Shown here: positions 1 to 6,199 of the stretch, in pieces
Position numbering within the stretch: the first letter of the stretch is position 1
Layout of the letters: each line of letters opens with the position of its first letter
Source: Bacillota bacterium
Lineage (GTDB): Bacteria; Bacillota; Dethiobacteria; SKNC01
Assembly: GCA_007120745.1 (NCBI GenBank)
Contig: SKNC01000053.1
Coordinates: forward strand, 1-11,291
Direction of reading: 5' to 3'
Length of the DNA stretch: 11,291 nucleotides
Notes under the pieces: generated by a model
What the model was told of the DNA's origin: nothing
Seen by the model: the letters and a program-made list of their open reading frames with translations, nothing else
The model's database searches: none
Position numbers and translations under genes: made by a program

Positions 1-1305
1 ATAGCAGAAGATGTCCTGGTTCTGTTAATTTTCATGTTAATTCCCAAGAGCCTGTACTCAAAATTTACGTTAATGCACGGTAGAATGAAAAGACAGCAGA
101 ACTTACAAAAGGGAGAGGAAAAGGCCAGAGCCCTGGCGGAGGAGAGGGCGAAAAATACCAGTCTGAACAGGGTCAGAGACCTGGCCAAAGTGTTTGAAGA
201 GATTGCAGCTGTTCTAAATTACAATGAAGGAGAAGAGGCAGAAGAAAACAGCCTGTCTTTTTTGGGAGATGGAATTGCGGTTAAAGTCTGTAATTCCTGC
301 AGTAATTACGACCGGTGCTGGAAAAAAGATGTTCACAAAACTAAGAAAAGCATGCAGGAACTGCAGGACTATCTTGAAGAAAACGGTAAAATATCGGTTC
401 GCCAGCTTCCGGTAAACCTCTATAAAAACTGCAGCAAGAGAAAAAATCTGATTCAATCTGCCAACAACCTGTGGGAAATGTACCGAGTAAACAGTGCCTG
501 GCAGCAGAAGGTGAAGGGGAGTCAGGAAATAGTCAGCACTCAGCTGTATGGTATGTCTGAAGTGATAAAAGAACTTTCTGGAAAAATTCATGCAGAGGAA
601 AAAACTGAACCCCCGGATAAGCTGCCCCGGGAATATACCACCGAGCTGGGAGTGGCCCAAATGGCCAGGGCCAATGAGGATGTTTCCGGCGACTCCTTCA
701 GCTTTTTCCAGCTGAAAGAAGGAAAGCAGGTGGTTATCCTCAGCGATGGCATGGGGTGTGGTAAAAAGGCACAAAAGGAAAGCCAGGTTACCATCAGCCT
801 GTTGGAAAAATTATTACAGCTGGGGCTGGACAGGGAGACGGTAACCCGAACTGTTAACCAGCTGCTGCACCTGAGATCCAATGAAACTTTTTCCACAGTG
901 GACATGATGATTTTTGATGAAAAAAAGGGAGAAGGAGAATTTGTGAAGATTGGGGCCTGTCCCAGTTACATTAAACGGGGAGTAACCGTACGGGAAATAA
1001 GCGGTTCTTCTCTCCCCATGGGTATTGTTTCGGCCATAGAGCCTTCTGTAGCCGGTGAAAAGCTTCTTCATGATGACTTTATCTTTTTTATCACTGACGG
1101 ATTTACGGAACTTCGGGGAGGCAGCGTAAAAGACAGCTGGCTAAAGGAAACCATCAGGGATATAAATTCTACTCATCCTCAAATTATGGCCGACCACCTG
1201 TTGGAGGAAGCCTATCAGCAGCTGGACGGAAAGGCGCGAGACGACTTTACCGTGGTGGTCTGCAGAATTATACGGCTCAAGAAGAGAGCCAATCAGCCCG
1301 CGTAA
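1..1305 (+). CDS. spoIIE: Stage II sporulation protein E, C-terminal part (5' end outside window)
   Basis: SpoIIE is the membrane-anchored PP2C-type serine phosphatase that dephosphorylates SpoIIAA in the forespore, which releases sigma-F; in Bacillus it also interacts with FtsZ at the polar septum. The frame is open from base 1, so the first visible Met (34) is internal: the family is about 800 residues and only some 434 are present. The first ~16 residues are hydrophobic and look like the end of the last membrane helix. A basic, helical linker and regulatory region follows, with a cysteine group (CNSC, RCW, KNC). The PP2C domain fills the last ~220 residues and shows the metal-binding signatures VSGDS, LSDGMG, FITDGF and ARDDFTVVV, in the same order as in B. 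subtilis SpoIIE. A strong terminator follows. Identification is secure; only the N-terminal membrane domain is missing. Confidence 0.96.
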   Translation: MAEDVLVLLIFMLIPKSLYSKFTLMHGRMKRQQNLQKGEEKARALAEERAKNTSLNRVRDLAKVFEEIAAVLNYNEGEEAEENSLSFLGDGIAVKVCNSCSNYDRCWKKDVHKTKKSMQELQDYLEENGKISVRQLPVNLYKNCSKRKNLIQSANNLWEMYRVNSAWQQKVKGSQEIVSTQLYGMSEVIKELSGKIHAEEKTEPPDKLPREYTTELGVAQMARANEDVSGDSFSFFQLKEGKQVVILSDGMGCGKKAQKESQVTISLLEKLLQLGLDRETVTRTVNQLLHLRSNETFSTVDMMIFDEKKGEGEFVKIGACPSYIKRGVTVREISGSSLPMGIVSAIEPSVAGEKLLHDDFIFFITDGFTELRGGSVKDSWLKETIRDINSTHPQIMADHLLEEAYQQLDGKARDDFTVVVCRIIRLKKRANQPA

Positions 1306-1410
1306 AGGCTTTTAATTATCGCCGTCCCTTTAATTTTGAGTCTTCCTGGCTGCATTGATGTGTTAACGTGAAGATAATTAAATGTATCCCCAAACATGGG
1401 GTTAATATAT

Positions 1411-1448
1411 AAAAGGAGCCGTGAGCAGTGATAACGGCTCCTTTTTTT
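1411..1448 (+). terminator. Intrinsic terminator after spoIIE
   Basis: A 12-bp perfect stem (AAAAGGAGCCGT at 1411-1422 pairing with ACGGCTCCTTTT at 1434-1445) closes an 11-nt loop and runs into an unbroken T tract to 1448. It lies about 105 bases after the spoIIE stop. A small CCCC/GGGG hairpin (1388-1401) precedes it. Confidence 0.92.
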
Positions 1449-1450
1449 GG

Positions 1451-1471
1451 TGTGCCCGTAGCATGGGCACA
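1451..1471. repeat. Short perfect hairpin, possible repeat remnant
   Basis: TGTGCCC (1451-1457) pairs exactly with GGGCACA (1465-1471) around a 7-nt loop, directly after the terminator T tract. It has no T tail, so it is not a second terminator. The sequence and the G/C-rich 40 bases after it differ from the A/T-rich surroundings, suggesting a piece of a mobile or dispersed repeat. I cannot name the family. Confidence 0.35.
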
Positions 1472-1643
1472 CGCTTATCGGTGGTGCGACAACGGCAGCG
1501 GTTTTCCTCAGTTGAATTTTATAAATTTAAAAATAAAAAAGTTGGTGCTTTGCGAGAATTGAGAGCCGTCCCCGGTATTGCATTATGTTTCCAAAAAAAT
1601 ATAAAACACAATTCAGGGGCTGGGAATATCATTAGTTTTCTTT

Positions 1644-1665
1644 TATAATGAGAATATGTTAAAAT
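1644..1665 (+). promoter_or_regulatory. Candidate promoter(s) for tilS-hpt
   Basis: Two -10 candidates lie 40-60 bases before tilS: a perfect TATAAT (1644-1649) without a clear -35, and TAAAAT (1660-1665) preceded by TG with one base between, the extended -10 pattern. The second has only a weak T-rich -35 (around 1636-1642). Either would give a short leader ending at the AAGGGA ribosome binding site (1694-1699). Confidence 0.4.
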
Positions 1666-1704
1666 ACATGGTTTTTGGTTACACTTCCTTTTTAAGGGAT
1701 TTTT

Positions 1705-3147
1705 ATGCGGAGGGGAAACAAGCTTTTAAATCTTATGGAAAACACACTGGTTAACCTGATAAAAAGCCATAATATTTTGGAGGAGGGTGACAGGGTCCTG
1801 GCAGCAGTTTCCGGAGGCCCTGATTCTGTCTGCATGCTCCATGTACTAAAAGAGCTGTCAATTTTGCTGAACCTGGAGCTTTTTGTGTTCCACTTGGACC
1901 ACCAGGTAAGAGGGGAAGAGTCCCGGGAAGACGCTGAATTTGTTAAGGCTATGGCAGAACGCATGGAAATTCCTTCATTTATTTATTCCTTCGATGTTCC
2001 CAGGTACCGCAGGATTACCGGACTGTCTCTACAGGAGGCGGCCCGCAGAGTCAGGTTGAGGCTCATGGCCAGGACTGCAGAGAAAATTAAGGCATCAAAA
2101 GCTGCACTGGGGCATAATTCCGATGACCAGGTGGAAACAATATTGATGAGAATGATTAGAGGATCTGGACCGGAAGGATTAACAGGAATGTCTATGGTCA
2201 ACAAATTTCCGGTTTCGGGGGATTCTGGAACCTTAATCATTCGACCGCTGTTGGAAATTTCCCGAAATCAAATAGAAATGTACTGCCGGGAAAACAACCT
2301 TTCTTACCGCAGGGATCCCAGCAATGAAAGAACCCTGTACCAGCGAAATAAAATTCGCCTGGAACTGATTCCTCACCTGCAGCAGCATTATAATCCGCAA
2401 ATCAAAGAGGCCCTACTGAATATGTCCCGCAGTTTGGACCGGGAAAACCGCTTCATGGAGGAGCAGGCCCACCTGGTTTTTTTACAGCTGATGCTGGAGG
2501 AAAGCACGGGCAGAATTATTCTAGAGGGTTCCCGGCTGACAAAACTTCATCCCGCTCTGCAGAGCAGAATTTTTAGAATGGCTTTGAGCCGGATAAAGGG
2601 GAACCTCAGGGCAGTAGAATACAAGCATATTGAATCTATTTATCGACTGCTGCACGAGGGAGGCCCCCATGCCAGCCTTTCTCTTCCCGGTGGAATTATC
2701 GTACAAAAAAGGTACCAGCAGCTGCAGTTTTTAAGGGGCTTGAAAAAAATAACGAAAAGAATCAGGGACAAAGTTTTAGTTCAAGTACCTGGAATCACTA
2801 GAGTTCCTGAACTGGAGCTGGTTCTGCAGGCGGAGGTTCTGGAAAAGAAAAAACTGCCCTGGCCCCCTGACTCGGAAAGAGAAGCGTATCTCGATTATGA
2901 TCAGATAAAGTTCCCCCTGTTTCTCAGCCTGCGCTGGCCAGGGGCCAGGTTCAGGCCCCTGGGATTGATTGGCAGCAAAAAGGTGAAAGATTTTTTAATA
3001 GATGAGAAAGTTCCCCGGGAGGAACGGGACAAAATTCCCCTGATTTTAAGCGGAGAAAACATCCTCTGGGTGGTGGGCAAAAGGATTTCTCATCCCTACC
3101 GTGTAACGGAGAAAACCCGGAGGGTTTTAGTATTGAAGAAAATTTAA
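1705..3147 (+). CDS. tilS: tRNA(Ile)-lysidine synthase
   Basis: TilS ligates lysine to C34 of the CAU-anticodon tRNA-Ile using ATP, changing its decoding from AUG to AUA; it is essential in most bacteria. The 480-residue product has the N-type ATP pyrophosphatase loop SGGPDS (residues 36-41), then HLDHQVRG (63-70) and GHNSDDQVET (136-145), the usual TilS signatures. A middle helical domain follows. The C-terminal lysidine-synthetase domain shows PGARFRPLG and KKVKDFLID in about the last 75 residues. The start is uncertain: ATG 1705 has AAGGGA at a spacing of 5, while ATG 1735 would give an N-terminus closer to the family norm but its GGAGGG is about 19 bases away. I prefer 1705. hpt follows after 22 bases, so the two are cotranscribed, as in Bacillus. 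Confidence 0.96.
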   Translation: MRRGNKLLNLMENTLVNLIKSHNILEEGDRVLAAVSGGPDSVCMLHVLKELSILLNLELFVFHLDHQVRGEESREDAEFVKAMAERMEIPSFIYSFDVPRYRRITGLSLQEAARRVRLRLMARTAEKIKASKAALGHNSDDQVETILMRMIRGSGPEGLTGMSMVNKFPVSGDSGTLIIRPLLEISRNQIEMYCRENNLSYRRDPSNERTLYQRNKIRLELIPHLQQHYNPQIKEALLNMSRSLDRENRFMEEQAHLVFLQLMLEESTGRIILEGSRLTKLHPALQSRIFRMALSRIKGNLRAVEYKHIESIYRLLHEGGPHASLSLPGGIIVQKRYQQLQFLRGLKKITKRIRDKVLVQVPGITRVPELELVLQAEVLEKKKLPWPPDSEREAYLDYDQIKFPLFLSLRWPGARFRPLGLIGSKKVKDFLIDEKVPREERDKIPLILSGENILWVVGKRISHPYRVTEKTRRVLVLKKI

Positions 3148-3169
3148 ACACAGGAAGGAATGAGCAAAG

Positions 3170-3694
3170 ATGCATGACAGCCTGCAGGTACTGCTGAGCC
3201 AGGAACAAATTGCAAAAAAAGTAGAGCAGCTGGGCAGGGAGCTGTCCCACGAATATCAGGGGAAGGAACCGCTGATGGTATGTATTTTGAAAGGAGCGGT
3301 GGTGTTTTTTGCCGACTTAATCCGCTGTATTACGATTCCGGTGAAAATAGATTTCATGGCAGTCTCCAGTTATGGGAAAGCTACAAAAACCTCCGGAGTG
3401 GTTCAGATATTAAAAGACTTAGATTCCAGCATAGAGGGGCGTCACCTGGTGATTGTTGAGGATATTATAGACACGGGGTTAACGTTGAATTATTTATTGG
3501 AAAATTTGAAATCCCGCAGACCTGCTTCGCTTAAAATATGCGTGCTCCTGGATAAAATAGAATGCCGTCAGGTAGAGGTGATTCCTGATTACCAGGGCTT
3601 TGTAATTCCTGATGAATTTGTCGTGGGGTATGGATTAGACTGTGCGGATAAGTATCGAAACTTAAGGGATGTTTGTATTTTAAGCAGGCCTTGA
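3170..3694 (+). CDS. hpt: Hypoxanthine phosphoribosyltransferase
   Basis: A purine-salvage enzyme that transfers phosphoribosyl from PRPP to hypoxanthine (and often guanine), making IMP/GMP in the cytoplasm. At 174 residues it has typical family length. It shows LKGA (40-43), the flexible-loop SSYG (67-69 region), the PRPP-binding motif VEDIIDTGLTL (96-106) with its two acidic residues, and the C-terminal VIPDEFVVGYGLD segment contacting the purine. AGGAAGGAA (3152-3160) lies 9 bases before ATG 3170. A competing ATG at 3160 reads only five codons. It is the second gene of the tilS operon. In B. subtilis the TilS and HprT proteins have been reported to activate ftsH transcription together, so its place before ftsH may be functional. 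Confidence 0.96.
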   Translation: MHDSLQVLLSQEQIAKKVEQLGRELSHEYQGKEPLMVCILKGAVVFFADLIRCITIPVKIDFMAVSSYGKATKTSGVVQILKDLDSSIEGRHLVIVEDIIDTGLTLNYLLENLKSRRPASLKICVLLDKIECRQVEVIPDYQGFVIPDEFVVGYGLDCADKYRNLRDVCILSRP

Positions 3695-3783
3695 CCAGGG
3701 ATAATATAGAATTCAAATAAATTTTCAGCATAAATGTGAAGATTGTTACGTAGTTTTAACATGACCGTAGAGGCTCCAGTTTC

Positions 3784-3812
3784 TTGTCTTTTTAAAGTAC
3801 TTGTGATAAAAT
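3784..3812 (+). promoter_or_regulatory. Sigma-A-type promoter of ftsH
   Basis: TTGTCT (3784-3789), 17 bases, then TAAAAT (3807-3812). TG sits one base before the -10 (3804-3805), the extended -10 form. It is about 45 bases upstream of the TTG start of ftsH and downstream of hpt, so ftsH can be expressed independently of tilS-hpt. Confidence 0.72.
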
Positions 3813-3857
3813 AACGTGACGGCATTTCTCTGGTTTTTGAAGAGGAGGTTTATTTTT

Positions 3858-5783
3858 TTGAAAAAGTTTTTCCGACAGGCTGCATTTTATGTTCTTATAT
3901 TAATGATTTTTGTAGCCCTGATACAAACATTGAGCCAGGGCGCGGAACAGCCCAAAGAACTGGAATATCCTGCGTTTATTAATGCAATAGAAGCCAATGA
4001 AGTGGAAAGAGTAGAAATCGTTGGGAATCAAGTAAGCGGTACCATGAAGGACGGAACGGAATTTCAGCTGTATAAGGCTGAAGACGATAACCTGACCGCA
4101 CGGTTGATTGAAAATCAAATTCCATTTACCACCCAACCGGAACCGGAACCCCAGTGGTGGACAACTCTTCTGACCTATATGCTTCCCTTTATTATTTTAA
4201 TTGCCATATTTTTCTTTTTTATGCAGCAGACTCAGGGTGGTGGAAGCAGGGTTATGAATTTTGGGAAGAGTAAAGCCCGGCTGTATGATGTGGAAAGAAA
4301 GAAAATCACTTTCAATTCTGTGGCGGGAGCCGATGAAGAAAAAGAAGAACTGGTGGAAGTGGTTGAGTTTTTAAAGGAACCTAGAAAATTTATTGAATTG
4401 GGAGCCAGGATTCCCAAAGGAGTTCTGCTGGTAGGCCCTCCCGGGACAGGGAAAACTCTTCTGGCCAGGGCAGTAGCCGGCGAGGCAGGAGTGCCCTTTT
4501 TCTCCATAAGCGGTTCTGATTTTGTGGAGATGTTTGTAGGTGTAGGAGCTTCTCGGGTAAGGGACCTGTTCGAAAATGCAAAAAAAAATGCCCCCTGTAT
4601 TGTATTTATTGATGAAATAGATGCGGTGGGACGCCAGAGAGGAGCCGGCCTGGGAGGCGGCCATGACGAGAGAGAGCAGACACTGAACCAGCTGCTGGTG
4701 GAAATGGACGGGTTTGATGTTAACGAGGGGGTCATCGTGATTGCGGCCACCAACCGTCCTGACATTCTTGATCCTGCCCTGCTGAGGCCCGGACGTTTTG
4801 ACCGCCAAATCGTGGTGAATATACCCGATGTCAAGGGGCGGGAGGAAATTTTGCATGTTCACGCCCGGGGGAAACCTTTAAAGGAGGATGTAGACCTTAA
4901 AGTAGTTGCCCGCAGGACCCCTGGTTTTACCGGTGCAGACCTGGAAAATATTATTAATGAAGCTGCGCTTCTGGCAGGAAGGAAAAATAAAAAAATTATT
5001 GATATGATTGACCTGGAGCAGGCCATTGACCGGGTGGTTGCAGGGACCGAAAAGAAAAGCCGGGTCATCAGCGATTTTGAAAAGAAATTAGTGGCTTACC
5101 ACGAGGCCGGGCATGCCCTGGTGGGATATATGCTGCCCCATACTGATCCGGTACACAAAGTTTCCATTATTCCCCGGGGTCGGGCAGGAGGATTCACCCT
5201 GATGCTTCCAGAAGAGGACCGATACTATATGACTAAAACCGAACTGCTGGAGAGAATTACTACACTGCTGGCCGGTCGGGTAGCTGAACAAATTATTTTC
5301 GATGAAATCAGCACCGGAGCACAGAATGACCTGGAGAGGTCTACCCATCTTGTGCGACAGATGATTATGGAATACGGCATGAGCGATCAGCTGGGTCCCA
5401 TGACCCTGGGTAAAAAGCACGACAGCCAGGTTTTCCTGGGAAGGGACCTTGCCAGGGACAGGGATTACAGTGAGGAGATTGCCCGGGCGATAGACAATGA
5501 TGTCAAGGCCACCATCGATAAATGTTACCAGAAAGCCAGGGACCTGCTTCAGGACAACAGTGATAAGCTGGAATTTTTAGCCAAGTCCTTGCTGGAAAAG
5601 GAAACACTGGATGCGGAAGAGATTGCGGAAATTTTGGAAGGAAGCGAAATATTATCAAAAGAGCCGAAAGGACCGGAAGAAAAGAAACAAAATTCCCTGC
5701 CCGAAAAAACTTCTCGGAGAGCTGAGTCCCGGGATCCTTCCAAAGGAACTGGGGGTTTGAACAGTGACCTTCAGGTGGAGTGA
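3858..5783 (+). CDS. ftsH: ATP-dependent zinc metalloprotease FtsH
   Basis: A membrane-anchored AAA+ protease that degrades misfolded membrane proteins and short-lived regulators; it works as a hexamer facing the cytoplasm. The reading frame is open from GTG 3816, but TTG 3858 is the better start: AGAGGAGG (3841-3848) is 9 bases upstream, and it gives the usual MKKFFRQ beginning and 641 residues. Counted from there: TM1 about 9-25, an extracytoplasmic FtsH domain about 30-100, TM2 about 103-122, Walker A LVGPPGTGKT (191-200), Walker B IVFIDEID (248-255), second region of homology ending in RPGRFDR (310-316), zinc site HEAGH (415-419) with the third ligand probably D491 in GAQND. The last ~45 residues are charged and variable, as usual. 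It has its own promoter and a strong terminator. Confidence 0.97.
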   Translation: MKKFFRQAAFYVLILMIFVALIQTLSQGAEQPKELEYPAFINAIEANEVERVEIVGNQVSGTMKDGTEFQLYKAEDDNLTARLIENQIPFTTQPEPEPQWWTTLLTYMLPFIILIAIFFFFMQQTQGGGSRVMNFGKSKARLYDVERKKITFNSVAGADEEKEELVEVVEFLKEPRKFIELGARIPKGVLLVGPPGTGKTLLARAVAGEAGVPFFSISGSDFVEMFVGVGASRVRDLFENAKKNAPCIVFIDEIDAVGRQRGAGLGGGHDEREQTLNQLLVEMDGFDVNEGVIVIAATNRPDILDPALLRPGRFDRQIVVNIPDVKGREEILHVHARGKPLKEDVDLKVVARRTPGFTGADLENIINEAALLAGRKNKKIIDMIDLEQAIDRVVAGTEKKSRVISDFEKKLVAYHEAGHALVGYMLPHTDPVHKVSIIPRGRAGGFTLMLPEEDRYYMTKTELLERITTLLAGRVAEQIIFDEISTGAQNDLERSTHLVRQMIMEYGMSDQLGPMTLGKKHDSQVFLGRDLARDRDYSEEIARAIDNDVKATIDKCYQKARDLLQDNSDKLEFLAKSLLEKETLDAEEIAEILEGSEILSKEPKGPEEKKQNSLPEKTSRRAESRDPSKGTGGLNSDLQVE

Positions 5784-5864
5784 ACAGCAGGAGAGCCTCT
5801 TCACTTAAAAATGGCAGTAAAAGGTAACAAGCTAAAATAGTATAAAAATGTTTTTAGTTACTCA

Positions 5865-5896
5865 AAATAAGAAGGGTTAATAAACCCTTCTTATTT
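5865..5896 (+). terminator. Terminator hairpin after ftsH
   Basis: A perfect 14-bp stem (5865-5878 with 5883-5896, core AAGAAGGGTT/AACCCTTCTT) and a 4-nt loop AATA, about 80 bases after the ftsH stop. The 3' arm ends in TTATTTAATTAT rather than a pure T run; the A-rich 5' arm means it could also act on the opposite strand. Confidence 0.85.
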
Positions 5897-6064
5897 AATT
5901 ATGAAATTAAAAACCGGGGAATTTAAAAAAACTGGGGTTGTCGGAAAATTTTTTCTAAGATTTTATTTACAGCAGAAGGAATTTTATTAAAATTGTAGAA
6001 CTATATACTTGGTTGCCTAATTATAACCAAACTGGAATGATACAGGTTTTTTCTATCTCAGCTG

Positions 6065-6094
6065 TGTACATAATATGTGTACAAATAGTACAAT
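6065..6094 (+). promoter_or_regulatory. Candidate fhs promoter with overlapping operator-like dyad
   Basis: TGTACA (6065-6070), 18 bases, then TACAAT (6089-6094) form a plausible promoter, with transcription expected near 6101. The 19-bp sequence TGTACATAATATGTGTACA (6065-6083) is a near-perfect dyad centred on 6074 (7 of 9 base pairs) that covers the -35 and spacer, where a repressor would act. GTACA occurs a third time at 6088-6092. I cannot name the regulator. Confidence 0.45.
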
Positions 6095-6099
6095 TCATC

Positions 6100-6127
6100 T
6101 TTTTATCTGAAAAGGAGGGGATAAAAA
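6100..6127 (+). promoter_or_regulatory. Hairpin presenting a start-less Shine-Dalgarno sequence
   Basis: TTTTTATC (6100-6107) pairs with GATAAAAA (6120-6127) and leaves AAAAGGAGGG in the loop region. No ATG, GTG or TTG follows at usable distance; the next in-frame codons run ATA AAA AAG TAA. It sits at the predicted 5' end of the fhs transcript. Confidence 0.4.
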
Positions 6128-6152
6128 AGTAACGCGGTAGGAGTATTAAAAA

Positions 6153-6174
6153 GATAGTTACAATGTGAACTATC
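6153..6174 (+). promoter_or_regulatory. Leader hairpin just upstream of the fhs ribosome binding site
   Basis: GATAGTT (6153-6159) and AACTATC (6168-6174) are exact inverse complements with an 8-nt loop, ending 11 bases before AAGGAGG (6186-6192). It may be an operator, an mRNA stabiliser or chance in A/T-rich sequence. Confidence 0.4.
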
Positions 6175-6199
6175 ATACAAAATTTAAGGAGGTTGTATA

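Larger units (their letters stand above)
1306..1704. other. Intergenic region spoIIE-tilS
   Basis: About 400 bases with no credible gene. Besides the terminator it holds a 10-bp inverted repeat (TTTAATTATC at 1311-1320, GATAATTAAA at 1373-1382), a 7-bp hairpin TGTGCCC/GGGCACA (1451-1471) and a fragment, GAGAGCCGTCCCCGG (1560-1574), that looks like scraps of dispersed repeats. It ends in an A/T-rich stretch carrying the tilS promoter candidates. Confidence 0.6.
5784..6199. other. Intergenic region ftsH-fhs, complex leader
   Basis: A 416-base gap with no gene I accept. After the ftsH terminator it is very A/T-rich. It contains a TTGGTT/AACCAA dyad (6009-6030) next to a TATACT (6004-6009) with no good -35, a second dyad over a likely promoter (6065-6094), a hairpin presenting a Shine-Dalgarno sequence (6100-6127), another 7-bp hairpin (6153-6174) and the fhs ribosome binding site. 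I do not recognise a known riboswitch class here. Confidence 0.7.

Noticed and set aside
1421..1648. 75-codon open frame on the + strand between spoIIE and tilS
   Set aside because: It starts inside the terminator stem, has no ribosome binding site and reads through the repeat-like hairpin; composition is not protein-like.
3695..3783. Terminator after hpt
   Set aside because: No stem followed by a T run; read-through from tilS-hpt into ftsH remains possible.
4232..4862. Long minus-strand frames of 163-200 codons inside ftsH
   Set aside because: Shadows of a strongly conserved coding sequence; low-complexity Ser/Pro-rich translation and no start signals.
6037..6132. 31-codon frame MIQVFSISAVY... 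ending at the TAA just after GGAGGGG
   Set aside because: Hydrophobic and intriguing as a leader peptide, but it has no ribosome binding site, and its coding sequence overlaps the proposed promoter and dyad.
5897..6199. Known riboswitch (for example THF or SAM class) in the fhs leader
   Set aside because: No conserved core of those classes could be recognised by eye; only simple hairpins and a dyad are visible.
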